From: Prevotellaceae bacterium
GTDB lineage: Bacteria > Bacteroidota > Bacteroidia > Bacteroidales > UBA932
Reading direction: 5' to 3'
Assembly: GCA_031289385.1 (NCBI GenBank)
Contig: JAITPP010000328.1
Span: 1-9,235 of the forward strand
DNA: 9,235 nucleotides
Part shown: piece after piece, positions 1 through 6,598 of the stretch
Numbering within the stretch: position 1 is the stretch's first letter
Layout: each line of letters starts with the position of its first letter
Made by a program: the position numbers and the translations under genes
Notes under the pieces: generated by a model
What the model was told of the DNA's origin: nothing
Seen by the model: only the letters and a program-made list of their open reading frames with translations
Databases searched by the model: none

Positions 1-13
1 TAAATTTGTTTTA

Positions 14-151
14 ACCCTTATTTTTGTGAGTACCCTTAGTAGCCAAGTAATCCCTCACAAATTACCCTTATTTTCAATAGTTTAATAAGGGAATAAGGAA
101 AAAATGTTAAGAAAATTTGATACTACTAAGGGTACTCACAAAAATAAGGGT
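14..151. repeat. Perfect 29-bp inverted repeat enclosing 80 bp
   Basis: Positions 14-42 and 123-151 are exact reverse complements over 29 bases. The 80-bp interior contains a second, smaller inverted repeat: CCCTTATT at 65-72 against AATAAGGG at 84-91. The hexamer CCCTTA occurs three times in the left half (15, 33, 65) and its complement TAAGGG three times in the right half (86, 127, 145). The left arm also has a competing partner: TTGTGAG at 24-30 can pair with CTCACAA at 54-60 instead of with the distal arm. No target-site duplication is visible beside the arms and no transposase is present. It could be a small MITE-like element, a large cruciform or RNA hairpin, or a terminator for a gene left of the window. 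The inverted repeat is certain; its identity is not. Confidence 0.85.
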
Positions 152-227
152 AAAAAAAGGACGAATATTTGCAAAAGCAAAACATTGATTTTTTACACCC
201 CACCTTTCGGGCAAAACATTCAAATAA

Positions 228-248
228 GTTATTTTGCAAAAAAATAAC
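228..248. other. Short hairpin in the leader region of the efflux operon
   Basis: GTTATTTT at 228-235 pairs with AAAATAAC at 241-248 around a 5-nt loop. Just upstream, the 10-mer GCAAAACATT occurs twice (177-186 and 211-220). Both lie upstream of the candidate promoter at 307-314, where a regulator could bind, but nothing identifies the binding protein. No T-tract follows, so a terminator is unlikely. The rest of 152-306 is AT-rich and shows no gene I would support. Confidence 0.3.
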
Positions 249-306
249 ACCTCAAAAAAAGTTTTAGACATATTTTAAAAAAGATATGATTCTACAATAT
301 TTTTTA

Positions 307-314
307 TACTTTTG
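307..314 (+). promoter_or_regulatory. Candidate Bacteroidetes -7 promoter element (TAnnTTTG)
   Basis: TACTTTTG matches the Bacteroidetes sigma-ABfr -7 consensus TAnnTTTG at every fixed position. It lies 18 bp before the ATG at 333, which would give a very short leader. I do not see a convincing TTTG -33 element at the expected distance; that element is often weak in this phylum. A short AAGG lies next to the start codon, too close to be a good ribosome binding site. This is the best candidate for the promoter of the whole 333-6397 cluster. Confidence 0.5.
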
Positions 315-332
315 TGCCATAATTTTTAAGGT

Positions 333-746
333 ATGAAAAAAGCAGCGTCATTAATATTTTTATTGCTTGCCGATATAATAATATTGGCTCATGCCTTTGT
401 GCCTCATTGTGAATACAATAAAATGCTTATACCTTTGTCGATGGCTGTTCACCATGCCGACAACGACAACCATTGTTGCTCTTCGCAAACAAATCACCAT
501 TCGAGCGACGAGGAAGATGATTGCTTACTAACCCGCACTTATTTAAAAATAGAAGAAAATGAAAAAGAAATAACATCTGTCGATTGTATTTTAAATTGTC
601 ATTTATTCTCAATTATTTATATCAATTCGCTGATTACAACCGCCAATTCGGAATTTTTATCATTCAAATATAAGCCTTATTTATCACATCATTATTGCGT
701 TTTTGTCGCTACATTTATCGGATTAAGAGCGCCTCCCGTTTGCTGA
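333..746 (+). CDS. Small exported His/Cys-rich protein, DUF6769-like, first gene of an RND metal-efflux cluster
   Basis: This 137-residue protein begins with a basic MKK and a hydrophobic segment (about residues 4-23), a signal peptide or membrane anchor, so it should act in the periplasm or at the membrane. The rest is rich in possible metal ligands: Cys at 26, 48, 49, 64, 85, 89, 122 and 137, and His at 20, 25, 40, 41, 47, 55, 56, 90, 119 and 120, with an acidic DEEDD run at 59-63. The HAFVPH segment after the hydrophobic stretch and the C-terminal LRAPP resemble small Bacteroidetes proteins annotated DUF6769, which I recall next to CusB/CusA-type genes; this is from memory and not searched. 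It is 90 bp upstream of the adaptor gene on the same strand. A role in binding or delivering metal to the pump is inference. The family has no established function that I know of. Confidence 0.8.
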   Translation: MKKAASLIFLLLADIIILAHAFVPHCEYNKMLIPLSMAVHHADNDNHCCSSQTNHHSSDEEDDCLLTRTYLKIEENEKEITSVDCILNCHLFSIIYINSLITTANSEFLSFKYKPYLSHHYCVFVATFIGLRAPPVC

Positions 747-775
747 TTTTTGTTTGTTTTTATTTAATCACAACG

Positions 776-795
776 TTCGAAATTCATTTTTCGAA
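776..795. promoter_or_regulatory. TTCGAAA/TTTCGAA inverted repeat before the adaptor gene
   Basis: Positions 776-782 and 789-795 form a perfect 7-bp inverted repeat around a 6-nt spacer. It is followed at 800-810 by a second small dyad (GATTA-T-TAATC). Together they occupy most of the gap before the ATG at 837. They could form an operator or an mRNA hairpin that tunes expression between the first and second genes. No T-run follows, so a terminator is not favoured. No clear TAnnTTTG promoter is visible in this gap. Confidence 0.3.
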
Positions 796-836
796 TATTG
801 ATTATTAATCATTTATATCAAAAATTAGTAAAAAAC

Positions 837-1982
837 ATGAAATTATATAATTTAATATCAATGCTGATTTTTACAATAATCGTAACAACAGCATGCCATA
901 ATCATAAAAATAGCGAACACGCACAGCATGATGAAAAATCTCATGCCGACGAAATTGTGTTTACCAAAATGCAGCAACAAAAAACAGAATTTGAAACGGA
1001 AACTGTTATTGTTGAGCCTTTTGGTGCAATAATACGAACATCTGCGCAAATTTTACCTTCGCAAGGCGACGAAAAAATAGTTACAGCCAAAGCCAATGGC
1101 GTAGTTGTTTTTTCGGCAGAGCATACCGCCGTCGGCAAAGCGGTGAACGCCGAACAAAATTTATTTTCGATAGAAAGCAGCGGCTTGGCTGACAACGATT
1201 TCAACATAAAATATCATCAAGCCGAAAACGAATACGAAAGAACAAAAAAAGAATATGAACGCAAAAAAGAACTTGCAAAAGATAAAATAGTATCGGAAGT
1301 AGATTTGCTCAAAGCCCAAACCGAATATGCAAATGCCGAAAATGTGTATAACAGTTTGCGTAAAAATTTTTCGGGCGGGCGGCAAGTAATAAAATCGCCA
1401 ATTTCGGGATTTATTACCAAAACATTGGTGCGCAACGGCGAATATGTAGAAGGAGGACAACCCGTTTTGATAGTTTCGCAAAACCGCAATTTGCTTATAA
1501 AAGCCGACTTGTCGCCTAAATATTTTTCGGCACTTAACGGCATAATATCGGCAAATATTCGTGTGATGAATACAAATAAAATTTATTCGCTCGACGAGTT
1601 AAACGGAAAAATTCTTTCGTTCGGCAAATCTGTTGATGTTGCCAATCCGCTTATTCCCGTTGTGTTTCAGGTAAGCAATGATGTGGGATTATTGTCGGGA
1701 AGTATTGTTGAGATGTATATCAAAACAGTAACAAATCAACAGGCGATAACCGTTCCTAATCAAGCGATAATTGAAGAAATGGGAAGTTATTTTGTATTTG
1801 TTGAATTAACGCCCGAATCGTTTGAAAAACGAACAGTAACAAAAGGCGCAACAGATGGTTTGCGAACCGAAATTAAAGAAGGTTTATCGGCTGGCGAAAA
1901 AATTGTAAGCAAAGGCGCGATATTGATAAAACTTGCGCAATCGGCGGGCGAATTGGACAGTCATTCGGGACACGCGCATTAG
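837..1982 (+). CDS. RND efflux periplasmic adaptor (membrane-fusion) lipoprotein, CusB/CzcB-like
   Basis: This adaptor should link the inner-membrane RND pump to the outer-membrane channel. I chose the ATG at 837 (381 aa) over a TTG at 798, because it puts a compact signal sequence at the N-terminus: hydrophobic residues 4-19 and a Cys at 20 (VTTAC), a plausible lipoprotein acylation site although Thr at -3 is atypical. Right after the Cys is a His-rich stretch (His 21, 23, 28, 31, 36), and the C-terminus ends SHSGHAH. Between them the usual order is seen: first lipoyl half near 83-113, a charged alpha-helical hairpin about 125-178, second lipoyl half near 181-215 (IKSPISGFITK), a beta-barrel region about 220-297 and a membrane-proximal domain to the end. 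Length is normal for the family. The His-rich ends suggest direct metal binding; the metal is not determined. The permease follows after a 151-bp repeat-containing gap. Confidence 0.93.
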   Translation: MKLYNLISMLIFTIIVTTACHNHKNSEHAQHDEKSHADEIVFTKMQQQKTEFETETVIVEPFGAIIRTSAQILPSQGDEKIVTAKANGVVVFSAEHTAVGKAVNAEQNLFSIESSGLADNDFNIKYHQAENEYERTKKEYERKKELAKDKIVSEVDLLKAQTEYANAENVYNSLRKNFSGGRQVIKSPISGFITKTLVRNGEYVEGGQPVLIVSQNRNLLIKADLSPKYFSALNGIISANIRVMNTNKIYSLDELNGKILSFGKSVDVANPLIPVVFQVSNDVGLLSGSIVEMYIKTVTNQQAITVPNQAIIEEMGSYFVFVELTPESFEKRTVTKGATDGLRTEIKEGLSAGEKIVSKGAILIKLAQSAGELDSHSGHAH

Positions 1983-1984
1983 GG

Positions 1985-2133
1985 AATTAAGAATTAAGAG
2001 TTAAGAATGAAGAATTGCCCCCAGCCCCCTAAATGGGGAGTTTTGGACAATGCTAAAAGTTTAGGCAATGCAGAAAAAGTCCCCTTTAGGGGATTTAGGG
2101 GCTAAATGAGTTAAGAGTTAAAAATTAAAAATT
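1985..2133. repeat. GC-rich palindromic interspersed repeat between adaptor and permease genes
   Basis: The core 2018-2103 is far richer in C and G runs than its surroundings. AGCCCC-TAAA at 2023-2033 pairs with TTTAGGGGCT at 2094-2103 with one extra C on the left, and GGGGA at 2035-2039 pairs with TCCCC at 2080-2084; TCCCC-TTTA-GGGGA at 2080-2093 can also fold alone. The centre has CAATGC twice (2048-2053, 2066-2071) around a CTAAA/TTTAG dyad. Both flanks consist of degenerate TTAAGA/TTAAAA repeats, and the 11-mer TTAAGAGTTAA occurs on each side (1994-2004, 2111-2121). It resembles non-autonomous palindromic repeats found between genes in Bacteroidetes. No coding capacity is visible. In the operon transcript it would fold into a strong structure just before the permease start. 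Confidence 0.8.
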
Positions 2134-5100
2134 ATGCTGAATAAAATAATAAAATTTTCGCTCAACAACAGATTGTTTGTTTTGTTAGGAGCGTTGCTGC
2201 TTGTTGCAGGCGGAATATATACGGCAGGAAAAACAGATATAGATGTTTTTCCCGATTTAACTGCGCCAACGGTTGTTGTTATGACGGATGCACACGGTAT
2301 GTCGGCGGAAGAAGTAGAACGTTTGGTAACATTTCATATAGAAACCGCTGTAAACGGTGCTACGGATGTCAGGCGCGTGCGCTCGTCGTCATCGCAGGGA
2401 TATTCATTTGTGTGGATTGAATTTGACTGGGGAACGGATATATTTAAAGCCCGTCAGATTGTAAGCGAAAAAATAATTACATTAAACAGTGTTTTGCCCG
2501 ATGGCGTTATTCCTGTTTTAGCACCGCAATCGAGTGTTATGGGCGAAATATTATTTATTGGTTTGCAAGCCGATTCTACTTCGTTAATGGAACTTAGAAC
2601 ATTAGCCGAATGGGTTGTAAAACCAAGCATATTGGCAACCGGCGGAGTGTCGCAGGTTACAATTATCGGTGGAGATTACAAACAATATCAACTTCTTGCC
2701 AACCCGCAATTAATGGACATTTACGGAGTTACAATGAACGAGTTAGCCGCCGCAGGCAAAACATTCAGCTCTAATTCTGTCGGCGGAATTGTGCGCGATT
2801 TTGGCAACGAATACGCTTTGCGCGGAATTGCCCGCACTAATGATTTGGAAGAATTGGGAGCAACGTTTATAAAAACAGTAAACGCAAATCCTGTTGTTGT
2901 TTCGGATGTTGCAACATTGACGACAGGCAGCGGATTGAAAATCGGTTACGCCTCGCAAAATGCAAAGCCTGCGGTAATATTATCGGTATCAAAACAGCCT
3001 AATATAAACACGCTTAACGTAACAAAAAACATTGAACGCAATTTGGAAGAAATACGAAAATCGTTTCCCGAAGATGTAAAAATGGATACAAAAATTTTTC
3101 GTCAGGCAGATTTTATCGAAGCCTCTGTAAACAATGTAGGGCGCGCGTTGATGGAAGGTGCATTGTTTGTCGTTATTATTCTTTTTCTGTTTTTGGCAAG
3201 TTTTCGCACAACAATTATTTCGGTAATTGCAATTCCATTGTCGTTGCTGAGTACAATAATTGTGCTTTATTTGTTGGGTATGAATATCAATACCATGACA
3301 TTAGGCGGCATGTGTCTTGCTATCGGCTCGCTGGTTGATGATGCAATTATTGATGTAGAAAATGTGTATAAACGATTACGGCAAAATCATCAAAAACCCA
3401 AATCGGAACAACAATCTGCTTTTTCGGTTGTGTTTGAAGCCTCGCGCGAAATCAGAGCATCCGTTATCAGCGCAACGTTTATAATTATTGTTGCTTTTAT
3501 GCCTTTATTTTTCCTTTCGGGAATGGAAGGCAGAATGTTGAAACCGCTGGGAATTGCATACGTAATATCGCTTTTCATGTCGTTGATTGTTGCTATGACT
3601 GTAACTCCGCTGTTGTGTAAATTAATGCTGTCCGACGAAAAATATCTGAATAAAAAAGAAAAAGACAGTTGGTTTACATCCAAACTTATCGCATTGTATA
3701 AGAAATCGTTACAATGGGCTTTTAGTCGCGCAAAAACAATTTTATATACGGCAACAGGTATTCTTGTTGTTGCCGTTGTAATATTTTTCACGATGGGACA
3801 AAGTTTTTTACCCGAATTTAACGAAGGCGCATTAACCATTTCGGTGGTAACAAAACCCGGAATTTCGCTCGACGAAAATAATAAATTAGGAAATATTATT
3901 GAATCCGAATTATTGAAAATCCCTGAAATAACAAGCACTGCACGCCGTACAGGCAGAGGCGAACTTGACGAACATTCGCAAGCCGCCAACAGTTCGGAAA
4001 TAGATGTAAATTTTAAATTAAAAAATAGAAAACAATCGGAATTTATGACTGACGTGCGGCAAACTATTGCAAATATTCCGGGCATAGCAACTACAATCGG
4101 ACAGCCGCTGGGACATCGTATCGACCATATTCTTTCGGGAACGCGGGCAAATATTGCAATAAAATTATTCGGAACTGATTTGAACAATCTTTTCAGAATA
4201 GCAAATCAAATCAAAAAATCGGTTGAAAATATTGACGGTTTGGTTGATATTGCCGTAGAACAACAAACTGAAACGCCTCAACTGCAAATACGTGCAAACC
4301 GAACAATGCTTGCGCGTTACGGTATTACTATCGCCGATTTCAATAATTTTATAGAATTAGCGTTTGCAGGAGAAAAATTAAGCGATATTTATGAAGGACA
4401 ACGAAGTTTTGATTTGATATTAAAACTGAACGATAATTATACTTCCAATATCGAACAAATAAAATCGGCTTTGATTGATATAGGTTCGGGCAGAAAAATA
4501 CCGCTGGAAGAAGTTGCGGAAATTGTTTCGGTTGGAGGACCTAATTCTATAAGTCGCGAAAACGTGCAGCGTAAAATTGTTGTTTCGGCAAACGTGTCGG
4601 GGCGTGCGTTGAAAAGCGTGGTTGATGATATTAAATCAACAGTAGAAGAAGAAATTAATCTGCCCGAAGAATACAGAATTGAATACGGCGGACAGTTTGA
4701 AAATGCCAAAAACGCCTCGCAAACATTGCTTATTGCCTCGCTGCTGGCTGTGTTTATCATTTTTCTGTTGCTTTACGGCGAATTTAAAAATCTCACATTA
4801 TCGGCAATCGTACTGGTAAATCTTCCGCTGGCGTTGATTGGCGGAATATTTGCAATATTTTTCACTTCAAATATTATAAGTATTCCTTCCATTATCGGAT
4901 TTATTACGCTGTTTGGAATAGCCACACGTAACGGAATTTTGCTAATATCAAATTATCAAAATGCGAAACAAAACAGCAATAATAATTTGCGCGAAACAAT
5001 AATAAACAGTTCGACAGACAGATTAAATCCTATATTAATGACGGCTTTGACGGCTGCCTTAGCATTAATTCCGCTTGTTTTCAACGGCGATAAAGCGGGC

Positions 5101-5238
5101 AACGAAATACAAAGTCCGATGGCAATAGTTGTATTAGGCGGATTGCTTACATCAACGCTGCTGAATATATACATTGTACCGATTGTGTACGAATTATTAC
5201 AAACAAAAAGTAAAAAAAATGAAAAAAATAATTATTAG
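2134..5238 (+). CDS. Heavy-metal efflux RND permease, CusA/CzcA family
   Basis: This 1034-residue inner-membrane pump has the length and layout of the HME branch of the RND superfamily: TM1 about 12-31, a large periplasmic loop, TM2-6 about 342-494, TM7 about 535-555, a second large loop, and TM8-12 about 863-1024. It should use the proton gradient to export metal ions. TM4 reads GSLVDDAIIDVENVYKR, with Asp402, Asp403, Asp407 and Glu409; Asp402 and Glu409 align with conserved TM4 acidic residues of CusA and CzcA. TM10/11 carry GIATRNG (928-934) and NPILMTAL, closer to CzcA than to CusA. Compared with E. coli CusA (numbering from memory), the substrate methionines 573, 623 and 672 align with Ser570, about Glu622, and His665, so a Cu(I)/Ag(I) label is not supported. 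The ATG at 2134 matches the family N-terminus. The 3' end overlaps the channel gene by 20 nt. Confidence 0.95.
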   Translation: MLNKIIKFSLNNRLFVLLGALLLVAGGIYTAGKTDIDVFPDLTAPTVVVMTDAHGMSAEEVERLVTFHIETAVNGATDVRRVRSSSSQGYSFVWIEFDWGTDIFKARQIVSEKIITLNSVLPDGVIPVLAPQSSVMGEILFIGLQADSTSLMELRTLAEWVVKPSILATGGVSQVTIIGGDYKQYQLLANPQLMDIYGVTMNELAAAGKTFSSNSVGGIVRDFGNEYALRGIARTNDLEELGATFIKTVNANPVVVSDVATLTTGSGLKIGYASQNAKPAVILSVSKQPNINTLNVTKNIERNLEEIRKSFPEDVKMDTKIFRQADFIEASVNNVGRALMEGALFVVIILFLFLASFRTTIISVIAIPLSLLSTIIVLYLLGMNINTMTLGGMCLAIGSLVDDAIIDVENVYKRLRQNHQKPKSEQQSAFSVVFEASREIRASVISATFIIIVAFMPLFFLSGMEGRMLKPLGIAYVISLFMSLIVAMTVTPLLCKLMLSDEKYLNKKEKDSWFTSKLIALYKKSLQWAFSRAKTILYTATGILVVAVVIFFTMGQSFLPEFNEGALTISVVTKPGISLDENNKLGNIIESELLKIPEITSTARRTGRGELDEHSQAANSSEIDVNFKLKNRKQSEFMTDVRQTIANIPGIATTIGQPLGHRIDHILSGTRANIAIKLFGTDLNNLFRIANQIKKSVENIDGLVDIAVEQQTETPQLQIRANRTMLARYGITIADFNNFIELAFAGEKLSDIYEGQRSFDLILKLNDNYTSNIEQIKSALIDIGSGRKIPLEEVAEIVSVGGPNSISRENVQRKIVVSANVSGRALKSVVDDIKSTVEEEINLPEEYRIEYGGQFENAKNASQTLLIASLLAVFIIFLLLYGEFKNLTLSAIVLVNLPLALIGGIFAIFFTSNIISIPSIIGFITLFGIATRNGILLISNYQNAKQNSNNNLRETIINSSTDRLNPILMTALTAALALIPLVFNGDKAGNEIQSPMAIVVLGGLLTSTLLNIYIVPIVYELLQTKSKKNEKNNY

Positions 5239-6397
5239 CATATTATTGCTTGCCGCCGCGCGTTCGTTATCGGCACAAAATCAATACGACACAATATTGC
5301 AGCAAATAGAAACCACCAGTTTGACATTAAACGCTCTGCGCCTCGAAATTGATGCAAAAAAACTGAACAATCGCATCGGAATTTATTTGCCGAATCCCGA
5401 AATCGAATTTAATTATTTATGGGGAAATCCTGCGGAAACAGGCAATCGCAGAGATGTAAAAATCACGCAATCGTTTGATTTTCCGACGGTTTATGCCAAT
5501 AAAAATAAAATTTCGAAATTAGAAAATGCAAATGCCGATATCGAATATAAATCGGAACGCATTAATCTGTTGCTTTCAGCTAAGAAAATTTGCATACAAC
5601 TTACATATTATAACGCACTTATAAACGAATACAAATATCGTTTGCAAAACGCCGAAAATATAGCAAATACGTATAAAACGAAATTAGATAAAGGCGAAAC
5701 AAATGCTATTGAATACAATAAAGCGCAACTGTATTTGATTAGCGTTGAAAATGAAATTAAAAATATCGAAACAGAACGAAATTCGCTTTTGTCGGAATTG
5801 AAACAACTCAACGGCGGCAACGAAATTTCACTGTCGGCAGATAGTTTTCACAGCAAAAATTTAACTTTCGATTTTGAACAATGGTACGCACAAGCCGAAA
5901 CTAAAAATCCGATGTTGCAGTATATCAGCCAACAAATAGCAATAAATCGCCATCAGGTTAAATTGAATAAATCGCAGATGTTGCCGAAATTTACAGCAGG
6001 ATATATGCGCGAGCAAGTTGTTGGACAACGATTTGAAGGCGTAACCGTAGGCATATCCATTCCTCTTTGGGAAAATAAAAACAAAGTGAAACAAGCAAAA
6101 ACTCAGGTAAAAGCATCAGAGGCAACTTTTGACGATAAACGGATGCAATTTTACAATTATCTTCAAAATTTATACGCAAAAACCATTGATTTACAGCAAA
6201 CAACAGCAAAATACAAAAAAGCCTTATCGCAATATAACAACGATAAATTACTAAAAAAAGCCTTAGATGCAGGCGAAATTTCGTTATTGGATTATTTGCT
6301 TGAATGTCAGTATTACTACCAAATATTAAATAAACTGCTGGAAACCGAACGCGATTTTGAATTAGCATTGGCAACGCTTGAAATGTATGAATATTAA
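5219..6397 (+). CDS. TolC-family outer-membrane channel protein of the metal efflux pump
   Basis: This protein should form the trimeric outer-membrane exit duct of the pump. I chose the ATG at 5219 (392 aa) over an in-frame TTG at 5174, because it gives a clean signal peptide: MKK, a hydrophobic stretch, and a signal-peptidase I site after SLSA (residue 19). The start lies inside the last codons of the permease gene in another frame, a 20-nt overlap that suggests translational coupling. The protein shows the internal duplication typical of outer-membrane efflux proteins: long helical stretches at about 95-200 and 287-390, with matching LDKGETNAIEYNKAQ (near 156-170) and LDAGEISLLDYL (near 349-360) segments. 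Possible outer-membrane beta-strand segments lie near 58-70 and 254-282. There is no lipobox Cys, unlike many CusC proteins. Length is typical for Bacteroidetes members. Confidence 0.93.
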   Translation: MKKIIISILLLAAARSLSAQNQYDTILQQIETTSLTLNALRLEIDAKKLNNRIGIYLPNPEIEFNYLWGNPAETGNRRDVKITQSFDFPTVYANKNKISKLENANADIEYKSERINLLLSAKKICIQLTYYNALINEYKYRLQNAENIANTYKTKLDKGETNAIEYNKAQLYLISVENEIKNIETERNSLLSELKQLNGGNEISLSADSFHSKNLTFDFEQWYAQAETKNPMLQYISQQIAINRHQVKLNKSQMLPKFTAGYMREQVVGQRFEGVTVGISIPLWENKNKVKQAKTQVKASEATFDDKRMQFYNYLQNLYAKTIDLQQTTAKYKKALSQYNNDKLLKKALDAGEISLLDYLLECQYYYQILNKLLETERDFELALATLEMYEY

Positions 6398-6450
6398 TTG
6401 GGTGTGGATTTTGAAATTATGTTTTTTGTTGAGTTGTTGTTTCGAAAAAA

Positions 6451-6587
6451 TCTTTATAAACTTTACGAACTGTATAACTTGAAAAACTTTACAAACTTTA
6501 TAACTTGAAGAACTTTACAAACTTTACAAACTTTACAAACTTTACAAACTTTATAAACTTGAAGAACTTGAAAAACTTCATAACTTC
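6451..6587. repeat. 9-bp tandem repeat array, consensus ACTTtacaA, between convergent genes
   Basis: About fifteen units run from 6451 into 6587. Most are 9 bp: four perfect ACTTTACAA copies occupy 6512-6547, flanked by variants such as ACTTGAAGA and ACTTGAAAA. Three units are 8 bp long (6469-6476, 6495-6502, 6575-6582) and all end in ATA. The array fills most of the 201-bp gap between the channel gene and the convergent patatin gene. No GC-rich terminator hairpin is visible in the gap, so how the two transcripts end here is unclear. Positions 6398-6450 are AT-rich and show nothing else. The same unit family, inverted, appears at 9039-9109. Confidence 0.9.
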
Positions 6588-6598
6588 TCGCCACTAAT

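Noticed and set aside
104..247. Plus-strand ATG frame of 47 codons preceded by AAGGA, starting inside the left inverted-repeat structure
   Set aside because: It is short, lies partly across the right arm of the inverted repeat, encodes a Lys-rich peptide with no recognisable family, and frames of this size arise by chance in AT-rich DNA.
798..836. TTG-started N-terminal extension of the adaptor protein
   Set aside because: It would place 13 residues before the signal sequence and bury the lipoprotein signal; the ATG at 837 is preferred.
1998..2116. Target-site duplication GAGTTAAGA around the palindromic repeat
   Set aside because: The 9-mer occurs at 1998-2006 and 2108-2116, but both flanks are already tandem TTAAGA-type repeats, so the match cannot be taken as evidence of transposition.
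3390..4187. 265-codon open frame on the minus strand inside the RND permease gene
   Set aside because: It is antisense to a well-conserved permease, has no recognisable domain or export signal, and reflects codon bias of the real gene.
6478..6597. Open frame through the 9-bp array that would encode an NFT/NLK tripeptide repeat
   Set aside because: It has no ATG start, the 8-bp units break the reading frame upstream, and the repeats are better explained as a non-coding tandem array.
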